Below, piece by piece: positions 24,901 through 34,898 of a stretch of DNA of 64,000 nt. Both the position numbers and the translations under genes were made by a program. The DNA comes from Phoronis australis (taxonomy: Eukaryota > Phoronida > Phoronidae). The stretch spans positions 1,025,588 through 1,089,587 of the forward strand of contig NMRA01000043.1 of assembly GCA_002633005.1 (NCBI GenBank), written 5' to 3'. The first letter of the stretch is position 1; each line of letters starts with the position of its first letter. The notes under the pieces are model-generated. The model was not told the DNA's origin. It did not search any database and saw only the letters and a program-made list of their open reading frames with translations.

Positions 24901-26613
24901 TAGAGGAGGCGCCACTCTCTTAAATTATCTGTTTCAGTTTCCGGTTAGTGTATTGTGACACAAGAGCCAACCATGATTAGCAGATGACATACCAGAAATA
25001 AAATGCGATAAATTTGTCCAGGTGTTGCAAGTAAATATGACGTTGCTTCTGTAAGAACACAGATTTCGTCCATTGAATGTATACGGAGTTGGCAGTCCAT
25101 GTACTATAGTCCATGATATGACGTACAATTCTGGTAATGTAGGATGCTAGAAAAATGTCCAAATTTGGCTAAATTGGGAACAACATATCTCAGACATGCG
25201 TGGCTGATCGGATTCTCTAAAATGCCATTAGATATTGCTTTTAAAATGCTCCACTTCTGAATAACAGGCTCTCAAGAACAGGACTATTATTAATGATTTT
25301 TGTGAAAAACTCAAAAGTTGTATGAAACAAAAATGTGTTTTTCGAGATTTCATACATCAAATGGAATTTGGCATTTTACTGTTTTGCCATAAATGCACCT
25401 TTCTATTTTCCTAAATTTTACTAAAACACCTGGTCACGTGACTGAATTAGTGGCAGATTAGAGAAAATCAAATTCTACAGGGTTCACTATTTCAGAAAAA
25501 ATATATTTTTATCGAGTTAAAATGTGCAGTTGTGCAGGTATATGGCTAAATACACACTTACAGACCCGTCAACCATGGAGCTGCAGTTTGCCTACACACT
25601 TACAGACCCATCAACCATGGAGATGCAGTTTGCCTAGACACACTTACAGACGCGTCAACCATGGAGCTACAGTTTGCCTACACACTTACAGACCGTCAAC
25701 CATGGAGCTGCAGTTTGCCTACACACTTACAGACCCATCAACCATGGAGCTGCAGTTTGACGTTGAGCTGAACAAGAACAAAAACTGAATTATAAATTTT
25801 CCTCCTATAAAATTGGTTTGGTAATATGTCTATATATTCTATTTCTGCGACCAAAAAGAAATCAGCAACTCAAGAAAATGCTTAAGAGTTTCAAACTTGA
25901 AAATGGGGAATGGAATCATTGCATCAGACTCGAGTTGGTTACAAAAACAGAATTCTATCGCGGTAAGGTGTATTGTGAGACGCATTTTATGAGAGAAAAA
26001 CATCTAATTTGATTTTCAGCTACCCAAACGGAGCAACATGAGCCTTTAGCAAGACTTCATGATCGATACAATGTGAGGTGAACTTTGGTATGGTCAGGTT
26101 TCAGTCTCTCAGCCAATTGTTATTTGCCCCCCTTCCCACTTTCTATTCTGCCTTCTATTATCCTAGATCATTGGTGAACTGAGATGTGAACATGTGGCAA
26201 CTGGAGTACTAGAAAAAACATTGAGACTTCCATTACAAACATTGAGACTTCCATTACAAACATTGAGACTTCCATTACAAACATTGAGACTTCCATTACA
26301 AACATTGAGACTTCCATTACAAACATTGAGACTTCCATTACAAACATTGAGACTTCCATTACAAACACTGAGACTTCCATTATAAACACTGAGACTTCCA
26401 TTATAAACATTGAGACTTCCATTATAAACATTGAGACTTCCATTATAAACACAAACCAATCACAGCATGAGATTACACTCTTACCTTTCCTTCATTCTCC
26501 ACAAGTAATTTGTCCCCGCTGACCTTGATGACCTTACGACCTCCTTTCTCCTGCTCCCAACTGGTGAGTGGTCGACACCTGGCTATAACCTTGACCGGCA
26601 CACTTTCACTGGG
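6946..26613 (-). CDS. Kinesin with divergent motor domain and coiled-coil tail (first exon missing)
   Basis: Exons in gene order: 26485-26613, 24297-24428, 21419-21481, 20184-20338, 18531-18650, 16239-16373, 15735-15834, 15196-15333, 14446-14550, 13948-14052, 13062-13248, 11994-12136, 10978-11139, 10613-10714, 8147-8251, 6946-7104. They join in frame to 679 aa. The motor is at residues 1-320: RCRPL 12-16, P-loop GATGAGKS ~86-93, switch I region SHNERAH ~196-202, switch II DLAG 229-232, [13 protein letters not shown] ending at 278, then a neck with REEISRLR. The tail is almost wholly helical and charged ([39 protein letters not shown]). It resembles orphan or kinesin-3-like motors without an FHA domain. 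The switch I serines of the usual SSRSH are replaced. The exon 18531-18650 ends in a GC donor. The start codon exon lies somewhere above 26613; a short ORF ending at a GTGAGC donor near 29.1 kb is one weak candidate. The 3' end is uncertain. Confidence 0.88.
7540..8146. repeat. 45-bp minisatellite abutting the splice donor of a kinesin exon
   Basis: About 12-13 units of the type CTCACTCCCAGTTTGTAACC / TCTAAGTACCCCACACACTTGGCAT, mostly 45 bp apart (one 39-bp unit). On the minus strand the first unit begins at the donor CAG|GTAACAAACTGGGAG of the exon 8147-8251. Later units carry AGAGGTTACAAACTGGGAG. Near 7610 the donor sequence CAGGTAACAAACTGGGAG recurs exactly. The array contains the assembly gap. 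Confidence 0.95.
7845..7850. other. Assembly gap (6 N)
   Basis: Six N bases replace part of one minisatellite unit. The flanking units would be in phase if about 5 more bases were present, so the true number of repeat units is uncertain. Confidence 0.99.
8680..9800. repeat. Diverged satellite array related to the one at 22.6-23.8 kb
   Basis: Blocks of the type CATGAACATTCATCAAGGAGC, TTTCATGAACATTTGCTATGG and CATGAAAATTTGTCAAGGGC recur at roughly 150-bp spacing. They alternate with AAAACTGCCACTAGGCAGCAC-like blocks (9517). The array is interrupted by an unrelated dispersed repeat at 8765-9005. It lies in the kinesin intron between exons 10613-10714 and 8147-8251. Confidence 0.65.
8765..9005 (+). 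mobile_element. Dispersed repeat, copy A (copy B is inverted at 31931-32152)
   Basis: It starts GCTTGGAACGATCAATGAC and includes GATGTATCGTTCT. It ends in a run of AAAGAGGAAA-type blocks. The same order of blocks appears on the minus strand at 31931-32152 with about one substitution in five to ten bases. Two such copies in the window imply an interspersed family. No coding capacity; superfamily unknown. Confidence 0.75.
9800..10165. repeat. ~153-bp tandem repeat, 2-3 diverged units
   Basis: TTCTTGAGATATCGCAGCAACA, TTCTTGAAATATCTGCAACAAC and TTCTGAGATACAGCACCAAA occur near 9838, 9991 and 10141. Each is preceded by a GAACAAAAT/CACAATTT block, and AAGGTCACCAAAA(T/A)TGA follows twice. It lies in a kinesin intron. 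Confidence 0.7.
11207..11286. repeat. 80-bp near-perfect hairpin
   Basis: The left arm (CAGGGGTTTCTCATTTTGAG then AACCAGTTT) is complementary to the right arm (AAACTGGTTCTCAAAAT then CTGGGACCCCTG), with about 22 bp of loop. Ends CAGGGG/CCCCTG resemble the ends of small inverted-repeat elements such as the one at 49146-49399. It lies in a kinesin intron. Confidence 0.75.
14068..14133. repeat. 33-bp direct duplication near a splice acceptor
   Basis: CTGCTAATATGCTGGACTAA and the following bases to ACATG occur at 14068-14100 and again at 14101-14133. The repeat lies about 15 bp upstream of the acceptor of kinesin exon 13948-14052 in the gene's direction, so it includes the probable branch region. 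Confidence 0.9.
14637..15021. mobile_element. 385-bp non-autonomous inverted-repeat element
   Basis: The ends are CCAATAGGGCC and GGCCCTATTGG, a perfect 11-bp inverted repeat. Beyond it, similarity continues (CAACCCGGACTACA against GTCCCAGATTACA). The inside has no ORF and includes a CACAT run. A diverged relative lies at 3636-3850. Target duplication was not clear, so no superfamily is assigned. It lies in the kinesin intron between exons 15196-15333 and 14446-14550. Confidence 0.75.
16936..17200. repeat. Left terminal inverted repeat of the THAP element
   Basis: Its reverse complement matches 17953-18214. Shared blocks include AAAAATATGTC, AATTTCGCGCCAATTTCTTT and AAACAAAAGCAAACGACGACC, with small indels. 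Similarity continues past 17200 into an ATG and the first THAP codons. Confidence 0.9.
17555..17952 (-). pseudogene. THAP zinc-finger protein, frameshifted
   Basis: The reading frame starts at 17952 with [14 protein letters not shown], a C-x4-C zinc-ligand start typical of THAP (C2CH) DNA-binding domains. It continues with [14 protein letters not shown] and a [11 protein letters not shown] block (CxxH position). At about 17744 one base is missing. The frame then stops, and the expected continuation [20 protein letters not shown], with its characteristic Pro-Ser end of THAP, is read in a neighbouring frame down to 17555. The expected second-to-last ligand Cys before KHF reads as Gly (SSGKHF), another sign of decay. 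THAP domains bind DNA in transposases and host regulators. Here it belongs to the surrounding TIR element. Confidence 0.82.
17953..18214. repeat. Right terminal inverted repeat of the THAP element
   Basis: It mirrors 16936-17200 and acts as the 5' leader of the THAP frame on the minus strand. It would contain that gene's promoter. Confidence 0.9.
18915..19029. repeat. 39-bp minisatellite, 3 copies, each with a CACGTG E-box
   Basis: GAATGACACTTGTATTGACA and then TATCCCACGTGTTCATGTT repeat at 18915, 18954 and 18993 without change in the core. It lies in a kinesin intron. Confidence 0.95.
19136..19240. repeat. ~21-bp minisatellite, 5 imperfect copies
   Basis: Units of the type CCCCACCCCAAGGTGTTGAACG repeat with small changes (AACG/CACG, AGGG/AGGA). 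It lies in a kinesin intron. Open frames across it on both strands are repeat artefacts. Confidence 0.9.
21017..21131. repeat. 23-bp minisatellite, 5 copies
   Basis: AGTTTGGTGGATATCCGTTAC repeats at 21017, 21040, 21063, 21086 and 21109; the last copy has decayed (ATATATG). It lies in the kinesin intron after exon 21419-21481. Confidence 0.95.
22560..23790. repeat. ~148-bp-monomer satellite with a 447-bp trimer; CTCF-core-like motif in each monomer
   Basis: The block (C)AAATTTCATAAAAAT / AATTTAATAAAGATCC / ACTTTCACAATCATCC recurs at 22664, 22812, 22955, 23111, 23257, 23400, 23560 and 23707. A second block of the type GCCACTAGGGGGC recurs at about 22588, 22731, 22876, 23034, 23178, 23321, 23480 and 23629. 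The three monomer types repeat in the same order, giving a ~447-bp higher unit. The motif variants match the CTCF core pattern CCACNAGRKGGCR. It lies in the kinesin intron between exons 24297-24428 and 21419-21481. Confidence 0.88.
25552..25759. repeat. ~42-bp minisatellite, 5 copies
   Basis: CACACTTACAGACCCATCAA followed by CCATGGAGCTGCAGTTTGCCTA repeats with units of 40-43 bp. It lies in the first readable kinesin intron. The plus-strand open frame through it is a repeat artefact. Confidence 0.93.
26212..26452. repeat. 21-bp minisatellite, 11 copies
   Basis: ACATTGAGACTTCCATTACAA repeats head to tail with almost no change; later copies carry ACTG and TATAA variants. The unit is a multiple of 3 with few stops, so several frames stay open on both strands. 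It begins ~30 bp inside the intron that follows kinesin exon 26485-26613. Confidence 0.97.
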
Positions 26614-26939
26614 CTTGAAATATACAACACATATTAAAACAATCTAGTCAAGCATTAACTCACATAACAAAACTGCTTGATTTCTGACGAACTCAAAAAA
26701 TTGTTTCTAAAATTAGGTATCGTTTCTATAATTTTGAAACATGACAACTCAGCGTCTTGTTATTAAGAAATATTAATACAAGGCTCACATAAATTACAGA
26801 AACACTTTGACAAAGAACTACCTCCTCTCATGGATAAACACGCTACATTTTTATCTTTTTTCCTGTTACCACCTTTCACACATGAAATAAACAATTGTTA
26901 AATCTTAACTGACATGCATTGAAAGCTTGGTGAATTCAC

Positions 26940-28440
26940 AAAATACCGCATTCACCATAATAAGTGCCCAGGGCGTTTAGAAAAATTAGCTTCAAGAAGG
27001 GGGTGCTTATTATAGCCCAAAAGTTGTTGAAATCCGGTCTCCGAAACAGGTAAAATCGTAAGCTAGAATTCATCAAATATACGCTCTGTGATGCATCTGT
27101 AACCTAAGACAGATTTTCTACAAAATTGCAGTGCATTGCTATTAAACTTTGTTGTTAAATTACGAGCATTTTTCAGAAAATCCCAGAGCAAAAACTCGCC
27201 GACTAATGCGTTGGTGCCACGCGATTGCTGATAGGTCAACTTAAATTCTTGAGTAAAAATATAGTTTTGACTAAAAAAATTACCTGAAGTCCTCCTTAAG
27301 TTTTCAAAATAGCGTCCCTAAAATTATTAAATTCCTATGGAGTCGGGATTAACTTCATATTAAGTCCAAATCTGCACTACATAGATCGTACTCCGCAACA
27401 TGAGAAAAATCTCTAGACGAACACACATGTTCTTGTCACATGTTTTTTTTGAAGTTCGTCTGTGTGTGTGTGAGTGAGCGAGCGCGTGCGTGTCATCAGA
27501 GTTCATTTTGCCAACCAAAACGCGATGTAACAATCTAGGCGTGCAGGAAATTAACACAAGCAGTAAAGCTGAACGTGTTTTATTTAGCACTTGTTGATCT
27601 CATCTGCTAAAACACGTTCAAGAATCGTCTCGGTAAGGCCAATATCATTGAGTCACCGGGTGACTGGATGCGTGACAGTCTAACAGTTATTTTTGGGAGA
27701 TTCTGGGGGGGGGGTGAAAGGGTGCGGAAGTGTTCTCAATCAGTGGGTCATTTTGACTTTAGAAACACCAATTACGACTAATTTAATAATTCCTCCTAAA
27801 AATAACACAAACATTTTTTATGGATTTAGAAACTTTCCGAAATAAGTGCCAATGCCAATATTTATTTCTTGCTGATGCTATGCTACACGTTTCATGAATA
27901 GATAGTTCCCGAAGACTAATCTTCGATGACAGGTACTTGAATGTAGCACGCGCTTCCTGGGCAGGTGCTTTTACCTGAACAAAGGTCAAGATTTTATTAG
28001 TCTTCGATTCGCGGTTTTCTCGTGTACAGAGAAATTTAGATTCCTGTTGAGGGAGGAGATCTGTATGAGAAAGATACAATACAATGCCTTTGACAAGTAC
28101 GCTGCGTCCATTTTGAAAGGCCAGACCATAGTAGGACACTTCTCTCGCAAGATCAGCAAAACTTGCATTCTTTATCAAGTGTATAGTCACGGCTAAATAC
28201 CGACATAGCGGCGAGGCTTGTGGTCTGCACCCACACAATGATTTTTCCAGGACTGTCGGATCTTATTTATAAATTGAAGACATTACTGTAGAATTTTAGA
28301 ACTGTAGGTAAGGCATTTTTAGCATGCACATGGCGTTCATGGACTGGGCGCTTATTTTAGCAAAGTCTGAAAACGCGTGGGGGGCGCTTATAGGGGCATG
28401 GGCGCTTGTTAGCACGAATACCGCATTCATCTTCGATAAA
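26940..28440. mobile_element. Possible ~1.5-kb element bounded by ATACCGCATTCA
   Basis: ATACCGCATTCA occurs at both ends in the same orientation. Next to each lie GC-rich blocks of the type GGGCGCTTATTATAGC in both orientations (left: AATAAGTGCCC and GGTGCTTATTATAGCCC; right: GGGCGCTTATTTTAGC, GGGGCGCTTATAGG, GGGCGCTTGTTAG). Such clustered subterminal motifs suggest DNA-transposon ends. The inside has only a doubtful 151-aa frame. Confidence 0.3.
27459..27493. repeat. GT-rich microsatellite
   Basis: An imperfect GT run grades into GAGTGAGC and GCGTGCGTGT. Confidence 0.85.
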
Positions 28441-30391
28441 CATACCAGTATGCACAAATTGTAATTTAAAACTTTCGGAATCTCACATAGAAGAAAATTA
28501 CAGCCAGCCACCAAAATTTCAATTAACAGTTTGGGCAACTTCATTGAGCCAGATGTCACAGAAGCATAACACTAAATTGTTTCAATTTGCAGACTTTAAC
28601 CATCCTGGGTATTCAAGGTTGGGTTACTGACTACATTTATGTGAGAAAAATAATAGATTAAGAACTCTAAGTAATATTTCACAAAATTGAGAACAATTAG
28701 TGTCCAAAGAAATGCATTCTTGTTAATTTCAAGTATAAAAATGTCACAATTCCAACATGAAGCCTGAAAACATTCTCTACGACGTTAGTACTTGAGAATT
28801 CTTTCAGCAGCCAACTGTAGAAAAATGCAGCTGTACGAGGCCGTTGTCGAACACTGGCTCACAGTGTGTGAGCCAAACTTCAAAACCAATTTGCCAAAGA
28901 ACAATTGTCTGATAGTGAGTGAGTTACAGAACTAGAGGTCTTTCTTAAATTGTAGTATGTCACACAACAATTGTACAAGAATCCAGGGGTCGCCGTCTGA
29001 TGTCAGATCCCAACTGGTAGCATAGTGTCCCGGAAAATCCCTTCAATAACACAGCCTGGAATTTCACCAAAACATTAAAACATGCTAGATTGCTCACCAG
29101 GTTGACCCAGCTTTTTGAGGGGAGCATGACAACCAAACTCCTCTTGGGGACTTACGCATGCACCTCCAGGTCGTCTTAGTTGGGTATCAAAATTGTAGAA
29201 TATCTACCAGCTAGAGTTGAACACAGGCTACCAGTGTGCGAGTCAAATGTCCAAACTAAGTGACCAGAGAGCAACTCAACTGCCCACTAGCAGTCACTGT
29301 ACATCACAACCAGAACCAAATATTCACAACAAAAAAACCTGTACCACGTCAGTTCCGAACTGTCAGCATCCCTCCATAACAATATTAAAATTCCTTCAGT
29401 TTAAATACATAACAATACTTTATAGTTTGCACTGTTGGATTTGTCAGTGAATGCAAACAGTGTTTAGAAAACATGTTGAGCTTCAGCCCCAGCACTCTCA
29501 AAAGTTTCTCTATGCCTGTCTATACTGTCGTTTGATAGTAAAATCAATAAAGTGCTACCATACATGTTCAGTCCAAACTATTTTGAAGAATTTTGATACC
29601 AAACTTTACAATTTTATTAAGCAGGAGAATGTTACCTGTTGGTTTCATAGGCTGCTGAAGACTGCCTTTCGTGCAAAGCTGTATACTAAATACACAGGTT
29701 TGCGCCGCAGTGGGTAAAAAACTGGCCAAATAAAATCTGACAAAAAATTAGTGTCATTAAAAACTACACTCTTTCTTGACTAAATCAAATTATTTACCAA
29801 AGTTGGAGAAAATGGCATTCACCCGCTATTCTGCTGCTAAATTTGTGGAGTGATCTTCTGCGTCGGCGGCACCATGAAATACTGTGTAACCTCTTGGCCA
29901 AATTTCAGAACAAATTTTGCTGCAGCGAAGCTGTCATGATCTCCCAAGAGATGTTGCAAAATTTTAGGAAATGGTGCATGCGCGTGTCACGAGCGAACTG
30001 TTTTCAAAACGACGACATACTTTTCTTTGTTACAAAAGGCTGAGAATTACGAAAGAAAATGATTTTAATTAGATTGTTTTTCACATAAAAGGCTGCAAAG
30101 GGCAAGGTGAGTGTTGGCATACTCCCAGATTTTACATGCGCCACTGCCAGGCCATACAAGTTTCACGGCGAAGTGACGAGCAGAACTTGCCCGGCTGTGC
30201 AACTTCGAGGTCTGTCGGAGATGAACACAAAGTGGTACCTAGCTGTATTTTGACGATAGTGTTCAAATATTCAATGGACTATCTTGTCCTCTGGCCATAC
30301 ATTTAGTGGGGCTTTGTGTATTTTCAGGTGAGTATGCAAAAAGCAAAAAAATGGTGGCACACTCTTGAACTTGTTCATGTTTGCACTGCAG

Positions 30392-30984
30392 TAGACAGTG
30401 ATCACCGTCTCTAGCTGGCACAGTAGAGACAGTGGAGCTCCTATAAGAGCTTCATATGCCGGAAACTTTTCGGTCTCACACCGACTAAAACATCAAAGTC
30501 ACGTTGTTGTAAATACTTTTTGCGCATAGACGGACACCTTAGGAGACCTCGACGTATTTAATTCCTTCCAACTTGAAGAAATACTCCCATTATCAAACTT
30601 TTTCTACAAGCAGTCCCTCATTCTGTTCCCAATCGCTAACTCACCATTTTTAACATTGCGCGCGGCAGGTGGTATGACGTCATATCCCCTGGCATGCAGT
30701 GAAAAAATAGCGAGTTACCGATTTTGGGAACTGCACGGGGGACTGCTTGAAGAAAAAGTTTGATAACGGGAGTATTTCTTCGAGCTGGAAGGCACTAATG
30801 ATTAAATACATCAACGACCCTAACTATGTGTTCCTCTGGCACAAAAGGTATTTATAACAACGTAACTTTGATGATGTTTTTGTCAGAGTGAGGCATAATT
30901 CTCCGAAAAGCATACGGCGTATGAAGCTTCTACATGAGCACCACCGTCTCTACTGGGCCAGCTAGAGACGGTGATCACTGTCTA
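30392..30984. mobile_element. 593-bp fold-back (long inverted repeat) element
   Basis: The ends are TAGACAGTGATCACCGTCTC and its complement at 30965-30984. The two arms stay complementary for ~270 bp each. Shared blocks include AGCTGGCACAGTAGAGAC, GAAGAAATACTCCC, TTATCAAACTTTTTCT and CAAGCAGTCCC. A short spacer with GCGCGCGGCAGG and TGACGTCA separates them. There is no ORF. It is a MITE or fold-back element of unknown superfamily; exact borders and target duplication are unclear. Confidence 0.85.
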
Positions 30985-31930
30985 GCACTGTCTGCAGCAG
31001 GTGAATAACTTAAGTTAAGTCAAGAGCTCGTGTCGTTGTATTCCGTCCGATCGAGGAAGATGTTCGATTCAGGTACCTACAACACAATACTAATTGTTTT
31101 TACATACTGGTATTACATCATTAAGTTCATAATACAACAGTTGATAGTTCTTACCATTGCAGGAATTAATCAATTTATACGGAAAGTCAACAAAGTATTT
31201 TCCGAATCCGCAACCCTGTTTATCTTTCACCTTGGTTAACTTTACGTCATGTCCGTAACATCACGTGACATGTCGCAGTGTCATCTGGTGTGAGTTTCGT
31301 ACACGAACAGAGGTCTTGGCATAGTATCTTTGGTCTCTAGGCGACTGAGCGTTACCTCACGAAAGTAAGGTCGCACAAGACTTCACGAGATGTCGGCGAT
31401 GCAATACAAGTAAAGCATGTGATAATAATATTATCTTTCTTCATTCGCGAGATCCTTGCTTCTACAGAACGCACTCTGGCACGCCGGCATTGGTTTCCGA
31501 CTGCAGGGCTTCACGAGCAGCCTTAGGCCCCGGACTTTTCTGGAATTTCATCACCCTTCTTTAAAATACACCGAATCATCTGTTTATGAGAGTATTTTGG
31601 CGATTCTAGAAGTTGAAAATTTCATGATTTCAATTATATGCTTTCCCAACAACGATTTTAAAATTTTTGAGATCAGGCCAACTAAAATGTGAATTTTGTC
31701 ACTGTAGTCATAGTGACACTGGTATGTGATCATATCACTGTCAGTGTCTTCGGCACGAATAGCATGGAATTGGCACTACTGATATTATTCCCCCTGGATA
31801 CTTATCCTTTCCCACTTGCCTCGTCGAAATGGTTCTGCGGGTCACATGTTCAGTTGATGCTTCTACCATGAACATGTATTGGGATTTTACCGAGCTTAGA
31901 TTCAGTGCTTAAAATTTCCCTTAAATGTTA

Positions 31931-32152
31931 GGAGGATTCCTCTTTTTTAGTTTCAATTTCCTCTTTTTCATTTTCCAGTTTCCCTTTTCGTCTCTTTTTT
32001 ATAATTAGTTTGACTTTATTCATACAAATAACGTTTATTTGCTGGAGTTGATTTTTACAACACAAAATCTATTTCTATCACACAAGCCTATTTATTTGCA
32101 GAACGATACATCAGCTGGAAATTTTTCCTTTTTTGCCATTGGTCATTCCAAG
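31931..32152 (-). mobile_element. Dispersed repeat, copy B (inverted relative to 8765-9005)
   Basis: Read on the minus strand it gives GCTTGGAATGACCAATGGC, GATGTATCGTTCTGC, and an end with AAAGAGGAAA-type blocks, in the order seen in copy A. Confidence 0.75.
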
Positions 32153-32837
32153 CCCAGCAGATTGGAAATTTTATCTAATCCTCTTTTCAATCAATATAAC
32201 TGAGTTCTATTCTCAGTCAGATGTTTCACGGAAGCTTCTCATGTCTTCCCCTTTTCCGCATGGAATGCTTCGCTCGCCCGCTTGCCCGAATTTGGTGGGA
32301 GCAAGGCTGCCCCCTCCCTGAAATTCTCACACTTTAGTTGACGTCAGGAGATCATAGGTTGAGTCATGCATACCCTAAGGAGGTCGTGTGAAGCCAGTTG
32401 AAAGGTTTAAGACTGAGGCCGGGAACAACGAAGTACCATTTTATTACGGTAGCCTCACAGTTCCGGAAACATTTCAAGGTTTCTCCTCGCTCTTTCATAC
32501 AAATTAGCATCCCAAATTGTTCAGTGATCAATCTCACTGAACTATCACTCCTCTAGTACATGCTATTGGTTTAGAAAGCCGATTACGTATACAAGGTTTC
32601 AACATTATATAATGGTATAAACACGGTCATAAAATCACACAGATATGGCCGGCAAGTGATATTTTAATTGTCTCACTTTTTCGTAAACAATATTTGGCAC
32701 CAAATGAATATTTTTCAGATGTTCTGGACTACAACTACCAACAGACACTGTTTTAAAAAGTTCTGGGCAACCACAAGAAAGAAACAAGGCCTTTTATGAT
32801 CGACATATGTCCCGAATAATAGATAAATGATACGTGC

Positions 32838-32985
32838 GTCGCAAGCTCGTTACCAGAGATGAAAGGAGACTGATGTAGGCGATATAAGGTCATTTATTAT
32901 GACTAGTACAATTACAATAAAATGAATACAGGTAAATAAGTATAATAGGTAATCTCTGGTAAGATGGGCAATAAAAAGCGCCACA
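32838..32985 (+). mobile_element. Short dispersed repeat with TTACCAGAGAT inverted ends, copy A
   Basis: TTACCAGAGAT (32850) and ATCTCTGGTAA (ending 32962) face each other. The sequence between, and about 12-20 bp on either side (TCGCAAG before, GATGGGCA and AAAAGCGCC after), matches the minus strand of 63698-63838. Similarity beyond the inverted ends shows that the repeat unit is longer than the hairpin. Confidence 0.7.
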
Positions 32986-33692
32986 GAGATGTTGTAAGAC
33001 AGCTCATGCCCATGCAATTTTAGTAATTATTATTTCATTTGAAAGCGGTAACTGATTTTGTCGTATGTACATTTACGTTAGCACTGATTGTCAGAGTTGG
33101 TGGTGGCTAAGCTTGTGAAGGTTATCGTAGACAGGGATCAGAATATAAAAGCTAAGACAAAAAATTGTTGATGTAAATGAACCTCTCATTTTGGAATAGT
33201 TTCCTCGACATAGAATAAAAAATGTAGCTTTAAATATTTTTAAAATAGTCAAAAAACTTTATGATATTGTAGCAAAGCCCGGTTTATATCAAAAGCGACA
33301 CCAAGTCACTGCTACGACCTACGCTGCGTCACTGTGCGAGCTAAGTTCTTGGTCGCATTGATGGGCTTGTTGGAGAGCTTGCTTATAGAGTTAAAAACAA
33401 AAATAGATCGTGTATCCAAATTTCATTAGCCATACCCAGTGCGGCAACTGTAAGCGTTCTTTCCTCTGGTCTAAACATCTCTCAGGTTAAGGCATTGCAA
33501 ACAGCAAAAGCAATCATACAATCATACGGTCCGCGTGAGTAAAGGTTTGTACAACAAATTGTCCTTGGTTATTAGTAGCAGTCTGTGGCAGGTAGCTCAT
33601 CGCACACTTAGGACTAATTACATATTCAGGAACATTGCAAAAACTATCAAACATATCGAACATTACACACACATGTATTGTACATCATGCAT

Positions 33693-33955
33693 GCGCGCAC
33701 CCAGGGGGAGGGAGGGGGGGGGTTGGGCTCGAGGGGCTCGAAGTAGTCCCCCATTTGGCGAAATGGAAAAAAAGTCCGCCCTAGAGGACCAAAAAGACCC
33801 AGAATACGAGACAAAAATCCACAGGAATCCGGCGCGAGTGCACAATTCGCAGGTCTGAACATAGTACCCCGTTTTTTAGTGCTCGACTTCTTTTCTAGGA
33901 AAAGGTCCACATACCGCGAAATTCAAGCCCCCTATATTTTAGACTGGGTGCGCGC
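33693..33955. mobile_element. 263-bp non-autonomous element with perfect 12-bp TIRs
   Basis: It starts GCGCGCACCCAG and ends CTGGGTGCGCGC, exact complements. A G-run follows the left end. The plus-strand frame inside (Gly/Arg-rich) has no recognisable domain. It lies 0.94 kb upstream of the TRPC start codon. Confidence 0.75.
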
Positions 33956-34898
33956 TTGTCATGGGAGACAGAATTGACGCAAGATCAGAAATTAACTTTC
34001 TTGTGTGATTATTATGACCGGATCTACAACGAGACAACAAGCCCATAAACTGTCGCCCGGGCGACAATTTATGTCATCGGCTATTTAATGACTACAAGAG
34101 ATAGAGTCATTGTAACTAAGATGGAAAACGCGGTCACCATTGCGAATTTCGCTAACACGAGTCCACTTCCATATCTAATTTGTGTGAACGATACTTTACT
34201 TACCTGTTTGACGGGATTGTTCGCACGTTTAAGGTCATACACTGTATGGCAATCGACGAGGAGATACCTACTTCGTTTTTCGGTGTATTCTGTAATCGAA
34301 GTATACTGATTACGGTATCTGGCTGAATAAACATCATTTTCCTACTGACAGAATTTTATCATAGAAGTTGCTTCCCTTAGTTGCGTGCAGAAATCGTCCT
34401 ACAGAACAAATGATTCGTTAATGGGGAAATAATAGTGACTGTTACGTCAACCATGCAATGTAATTAAAGAAAAGGTCTGTTTTGTATGTAGGTATTTATA
34501 TTGTTAATAATGATTTTCCTACAACTGAACACATTCCTATCTGTAGCACTCCAATTTTCACAAATCAATAAAACATTGTAGTTGCTAAGATCTTTTATAA
34601 GTACTATTTCAAATGCCTCTCACTTGCGATCTTAGCGATTAATTGTCGTGAGAAGACGAACACGGTTTCCTTGGAAATTTGTACCTTGTCTTCATACATT
34701 AGGATTTCTCGATCACGCACACAAAGTTAATTAATAGTTATCTACGTGTTCTTAATGCATTGATTGACGTGTTTTGCGCACCTACGAAGGTAGTTTTCTT
34801 CTGGCAGAAATGAATGCCATAGACCTCAACACCATGTGTACATTGCGAGATCAGAAAACTGTTGACTAACCCAGGAAGTTTGCATTGTTGGCAACGTG

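Larger units (their letters stand above)
26614..34898. other. Region between the divergent kinesin and TRPC genes
   Basis: It should hold the missing first kinesin exon and both promoters, but none could be fixed from sequence. It contains a possible element at 26.94-28.44 kb and a GT microsatellite (27459-27493). It also holds a fold-back element (30392-30984), two dispersed repeats (31931-32152, 32838-32985) and a small inverted-repeat element (33693-33955). No other exon could be supported. Confidence 0.5.

Noticed and set aside
25522-25788. 88-aa plus-strand frame
   Set aside because: It is a translation of a 42-bp minisatellite, with shifting frame between units.
27783-28238. 151-aa minus-strand open frame
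   Set aside because: No recognisable domain and no convincing splice link to the kinesin. It lies inside a possible repeat element. A GTAAAA donor-like site is too weak to make it the missing first exon.
29090-29130. Short minus-strand ATG frame ending at a GTGAGC donor, as kinesin exon 1
   Set aside because: The phase would fit, but an equally good short candidate lies near 30640. Neither has supporting sequence similarity.
33535-33858. 107-aa plus-strand Gly/Arg-rich frame
   Set aside because: Half of it lies in the G-rich inside of a small inverted-repeat element. There is no conserved domain.
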